Of a stretch of DNA of 16,981 nt, positions 14,667 to 16,981 are shown one piece after another. Each line of letters begins with the position of its first letter. The first letter of the stretch is position 1. The position numbers and the translations under genes were made by a program. Source of the DNA: Desulfobacterales bacterium (GTDB lineage Bacteria; Desulfobacterota; Desulfobacteria; Desulfobacterales; C00003106); contig JAUVFC010000008.1 of NCBI GenBank assembly GCA_030594505.1, forward strand, positions 1 through 16,981. Direction: 5' to 3'. Under the pieces are notes generated by a model, which was given only the letters and a program-made list of their open reading frames with translations, had not been told where the DNA came from and made no database searches.

Positions 14667-15500
14667 ATGAACAATGCCTGCCTGGCACTCGCAATTGCGT
14701 TCTATCTGCTTAGCGCTGTGGGATATGTAGTCTACGTATTCCGGCAGAAACGACAGATTTACAAAATTGCTTCCATCCTTCTCTGGGGAGGATTTATCTC
14801 ACAGACGGTTCTTTTGATCTCACGGTACGTTGAAACCGGAAATGTCCCGGTTCATAACCTGCATGAGACATTACTCTTTTTTGCCTGGAGTATTGCGGGG
14901 GTCTTCTTGTTTTTTCAGCTCAAATTCCAGTTAATGGTATTGGGCGCCTTTATAGCTCCCCTGACAACCCTTATTGTATTTGCGGCATCAATGCTTTCTC
15001 GTGAGCCTGTACCCGGTGACCCCGGTGACCCGGTTTTAAAGAGTATCTGGCTGGCCCTCCACGTTGTGACGATATTTGCCGGGAATGCCGCACTTGCCGT
15101 GGCCTTTGGTCTTGCCATTATTTACCTGATTCAGGAGCGGCAGATTAAAGAAAAAAAAGCCGGTTTTTTTTATCGGCGCCTTCCCTCATTGAACCGGGTG
15201 GACAGCATGGGATATGCAAGCATTGTCGTTGGGTTCTCCATGCTCACTCTTGGTTTTATTACAGGGGCCATCTATGCGCAACTCGTATGGGGCAGGTTTT
15301 GGAGTTGGGACCCCAAAGAGGTCTGGTCCTTGATCACGTGGCTTATATATGCCGCTCTTCTTCACGAGCGGCTTGTCACGGGTTTGCACGGACGCAGGGC
15401 TGCGATTATGGCCATTATAGGGTTTGCGGCCCTGTTATTCACATTTTTCGGAGTCAATTTTTTATTAAAAGGGCATCATGCGCCTTTTACGAAGTTCTAA
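14667..15500 (+). CDS. ccsA: CcsA/ResC/HemX-type cytochrome c assembly membrane protein
   Basis: The protein has 277 residues with about eight hydrophobic helices, located in the inner membrane. AAGGA (14656-14660) precedes ATG 14667. The tryptophan-rich heme-handling motif WGRFWSWDPKEVWSLITW (208-225) and histidines at H63/H66 (PVHNLHETL), H132 (ALHVV) and H270/H271 (GHHAPF) match proteins that carry heme to apocytochromes in system II cytochrome c assembly. In the same position before hemA the gene is often called hemX, a proposed regulator of HemA level. Which of the two roles holds here cannot be decided from sequence: the full WWD-like motif and histidines favour heme handling, while the lack of a CcsB/ResB partner nearby leaves the alternative open. 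It ends 9 bp before hemA. Confidence 0.87.
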   Translation: MNNACLALAIAFYLLSAVGYVVYVFRQKRQIYKIASILLWGGFISQTVLLISRYVETGNVPVHNLHETLLFFAWSIAGVFLFFQLKFQLMVLGAFIAPLTTLIVFAASMLSREPVPGDPGDPVLKSIWLALHVVTIFAGNAALAVAFGLAIIYLIQERQIKEKKAGFFYRRLPSLNRVDSMGYASIVVGFSMLTLGFITGAIYAQLVWGRFWSWDPKEVWSLITWLIYAALLHERLVTGLHGRRAAIMAIIGFAALLFTFFGVNFLLKGHHAPFTKF

Positions 15501-15509
15501 TGTTGGATA

Positions 15510-16802
15510 ATGCATATTTTACTAATAGGTCTGAATCATAAATCCGCCCCTGTTGAAATCCGGGAGTGTCTTGCCTTTTCAAATGAAGATGCCGGAGAGG
15601 CTCTTCCCGCTGTAACAGCCTTTTCCGACATAGAAGAGGCTATGCTTATTTCTACATGCAACCGTATGGAATTTCTGCTAATTTCTAACAACGCCCCGGA
15701 ATCGGCAAAGACCGTTAAATCATTTTTAGCGGAATTCAAAAAAACGCCGCAACATCGATTTGAAGAGGCGCTTTATATCTACAAAGACGATGAAGCGGTG
15801 CGGCACATCTTCAGAGTGGCGTCGAGCCTCGACTCAATGGTCGTGGGTGAACCTCAGATACTTGGGCAAATAAAGGAGGCATATCGCCAGTCCAATGAAT
15901 TAAAGACTTCCGGCGTAATACTGAACCGGCTCCTTCACAAGGCATTCTCAGTGGCAAAACGGGTTCGTACTGAAACCGGCATATCCGATCATGCGGTCTC
16001 GATCAGTTATGCAGCAGTGGAATTGGCAAAGAAGATCTTTGATGATTTGAAAGGAAAGGAAGCGCTCCTGATCGGGGCTGGTGAGATGGCGGTGTTAGCC
16101 CTCGAACATCTGGCAAAAAATGGAATAGATAAGATCTTTGTCGCAAACCGTACCTTTGAACGGGCGGTCGAGGTGGCTGATAGATTTAAAGGAACTCCCA
16201 TCCGGTTTGAAGAGATTGTTGATGGTCTCCTTAGTGTGGATATTGTTATCAGTTCAACCGGCGCTCCGCATCACATCTTGACGTATAAGGACGTGAGGCC
16301 GTTGATGCGCCCCAGGAGAAACCGTTCTCTTTTCTTTATAGATATTGCTGTTCCAAGAGATATCGACCCGAATATTAACCGCATAGACAATGTCTACGTT
16401 TATGATATTGACGATTTAAAAGGGGTAATAGACAAAAATGTTGAAGAACGGAGAAAAGAAGCGATAAGAGGAGACCGCATCGTCGAAGAAGGCGCCATCC
16501 AGTTCCGCAACTGGTTTAAATCGTTAGAAGTGACCCCGACGATTGTTGCTTTGCGAAATAAAGCGGAAACGATCCGAAAGGCGGAATTGAAGAAAACCCT
16601 TTCCGGATTGAAGTCGATCTCTGATAACGATCGAGTTGCAATCGAGCAACTTACAGCCTCTATCTGCAATAAAATTTTGCACGATCCGACCATATTTTTG
16701 AAAAAACCGGGTCGCTGGGCCAAAAGAGGTTTCTATATCGATGCGGCTCGCAAGTTATTCAACTTAAATGGGGACGATAGTGTAAATGAAAACGACGATT
16801 AA
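15510..16802 (+). CDS. hemA: Glutamyl-tRNA reductase
   Basis: The protein has 430 residues, normal for the family. It reduces glutamyl-tRNA to glutamate-1-semialdehyde with NADPH, the first committed step of the C5 route to all tetrapyrroles. The N-terminal domain has GLNHKSAPVEIRE (7-19) and the catalytic cysteine C50 in ISTCNRME, then H99 and SLDSMVVGEPQILGQIKEAY (one signature, 106-125). The NADPH domain has LIGAGEMAVLALEHL (187-201), VANRT, and STGAP. The C-terminal dimerisation helix holds repeated basic/acidic residues and the ending KILHDPTIFLKKP. It begins 9 bp after the CcsA-like gene stop with no strong Shine-Dalgarno sequence, so translational coupling is likely. The downstream genes of the pathway (hemC, hemD) would be expected beyond the window. 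Confidence 0.97.
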   Translation: MHILLIGLNHKSAPVEIRECLAFSNEDAGEALPAVTAFSDIEEAMLISTCNRMEFLLISNNAPESAKTVKSFLAEFKKTPQHRFEEALYIYKDDEAVRHIFRVASSLDSMVVGEPQILGQIKEAYRQSNELKTSGVILNRLLHKAFSVAKRVRTETGISDHAVSISYAAVELAKKIFDDLKGKEALLIGAGEMAVLALEHLAKNGIDKIFVANRTFERAVEVADRFKGTPIRFEEIVDGLLSVDIVISSTGAPHHILTYKDVRPLMRPRRNRSLFFIDIAVPRDIDPNINRIDNVYVYDIDDLKGVIDKNVEERRKEAIRGDRIVEEGAIQFRNWFKSLEVTPTIVALRNKAETIRKAELKKTLSGLKSISDNDRVAIEQLTASICNKILHDPTIFLKKPGRWAKRGFYIDAARKLFNLNGDDSVNENDD

Positions 16803-16809
16803 TAAGATT

Positions 16810-16981
16810 GACGGCTTCGTAAAAAGTCTTTGATGAGCTTATTTTGGTCACTTTTTCTTAGAGATTCTTAGTGAAGCGAAGCGTAAAAATCGTAAACTGT
16901 TTGAGGACGTTAGTCCGAGTTTTTACGATTTAGCGAAGCGAACTTAGAAGCTCTAAAAAGTGGCCAATCAAGCGAATTGAA
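16810..16981. repeat. Long palindromic element, cut by the window end
   Basis: The element begins GACGGCTTCGTAAAAAGT (16810-16827). TTGGTCACTTTTT (16844-16856) is inverted at 16955-16967 (12 of 13), AAATCGTAAA (16887-16896) is inverted at 16922-16931, and GGAC-GTTA-GTCC forms a tip at 16905-16916. The matching outer arm would lie just past the window. It starts 7 bp after the hemA stop and has no gene. Confidence 0.7.

Overview
The window is bacterial chromosome with ordinary housekeeping genes, a two-component signalling cluster, and an unusually dense set of palindromic intergenic repeats. The gene content points to an anaerobic deltaproteobacterium-type organism (Desulfobacterota). The reasons are the order precorrin-2 dehydrogenase, CcsA/HemX-type protein, hemA, the many hybrid kinases and HDOD proteins, and the repeat style. 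This assignment is an inference from gene order and has moderate confidence; no rRNA or other phylogenetic marker is present.

Positions 1-6580 form a forward signalling block: the 3' part of an HDOD/HD-GYP-like protein, a CheR-type methyltransferase, a receiver protein with a HisKA segment but no ATPase domain, a PhnD-like lipoprotein, and a 1114-residue membrane hybrid kinase (TM-sensor-TM-HAMP-PAS-GAF-HisKA-HATPase-REC-REC). The last three genes overlap by 8 and 4 bases and are almost certainly co-transcribed. The simplest reading is that the lipoprotein binds a small ligand outside the inner membrane and reports to the kinase, with the small receiver/HisKA protein as an extra phosphotransfer or dimerisation partner. 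Positions 6581-7015 hold no gene: a two-hairpin REP-like element and a 218-bp MITE-like element. A soluble REC-HisKA-HATPase protein follows (7016-8134), convergent with a CNNM/CorC-like membrane protein with CBS domains (8143-9174, minus strand).

Positions 9247-9657 hold the most interesting object: a small GIY-YIG nuclease gene (minus strand) fitted exactly between two inverted arms of a palindromic repeat. The 5' arm supplies the gene's Shine-Dalgarno sequence and the 3' arm overlaps its stop codon. Outside the arms, the terminal core CGAAATGAC recurs at exactly 19-bp spacing on both sides. A gene-less, perfectly paired copy of the same repeat lies at 14519-14596. This looks like a nuclease-bearing mobile repeat with non-autonomous derivatives, comparable in logic to REP/RAYT systems but with a GIY-YIG enzyme.

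Positions 9929-13459 hold polA (complete, with intact proofreading motifs) and a suhB-type inositol monophosphatase. Positions 13820-16802 hold a tetrapyrrole cluster: precorrin-2 dehydrogenase (siroheme branch), a CcsA/HemX-like eight-helix protein, and hemA. A good sigma70-like promoter at 13558-13585 is separated from the first heme gene by a 178-bp MITE-like element. A further palindromic element begins at 16810 and runs off the window end.
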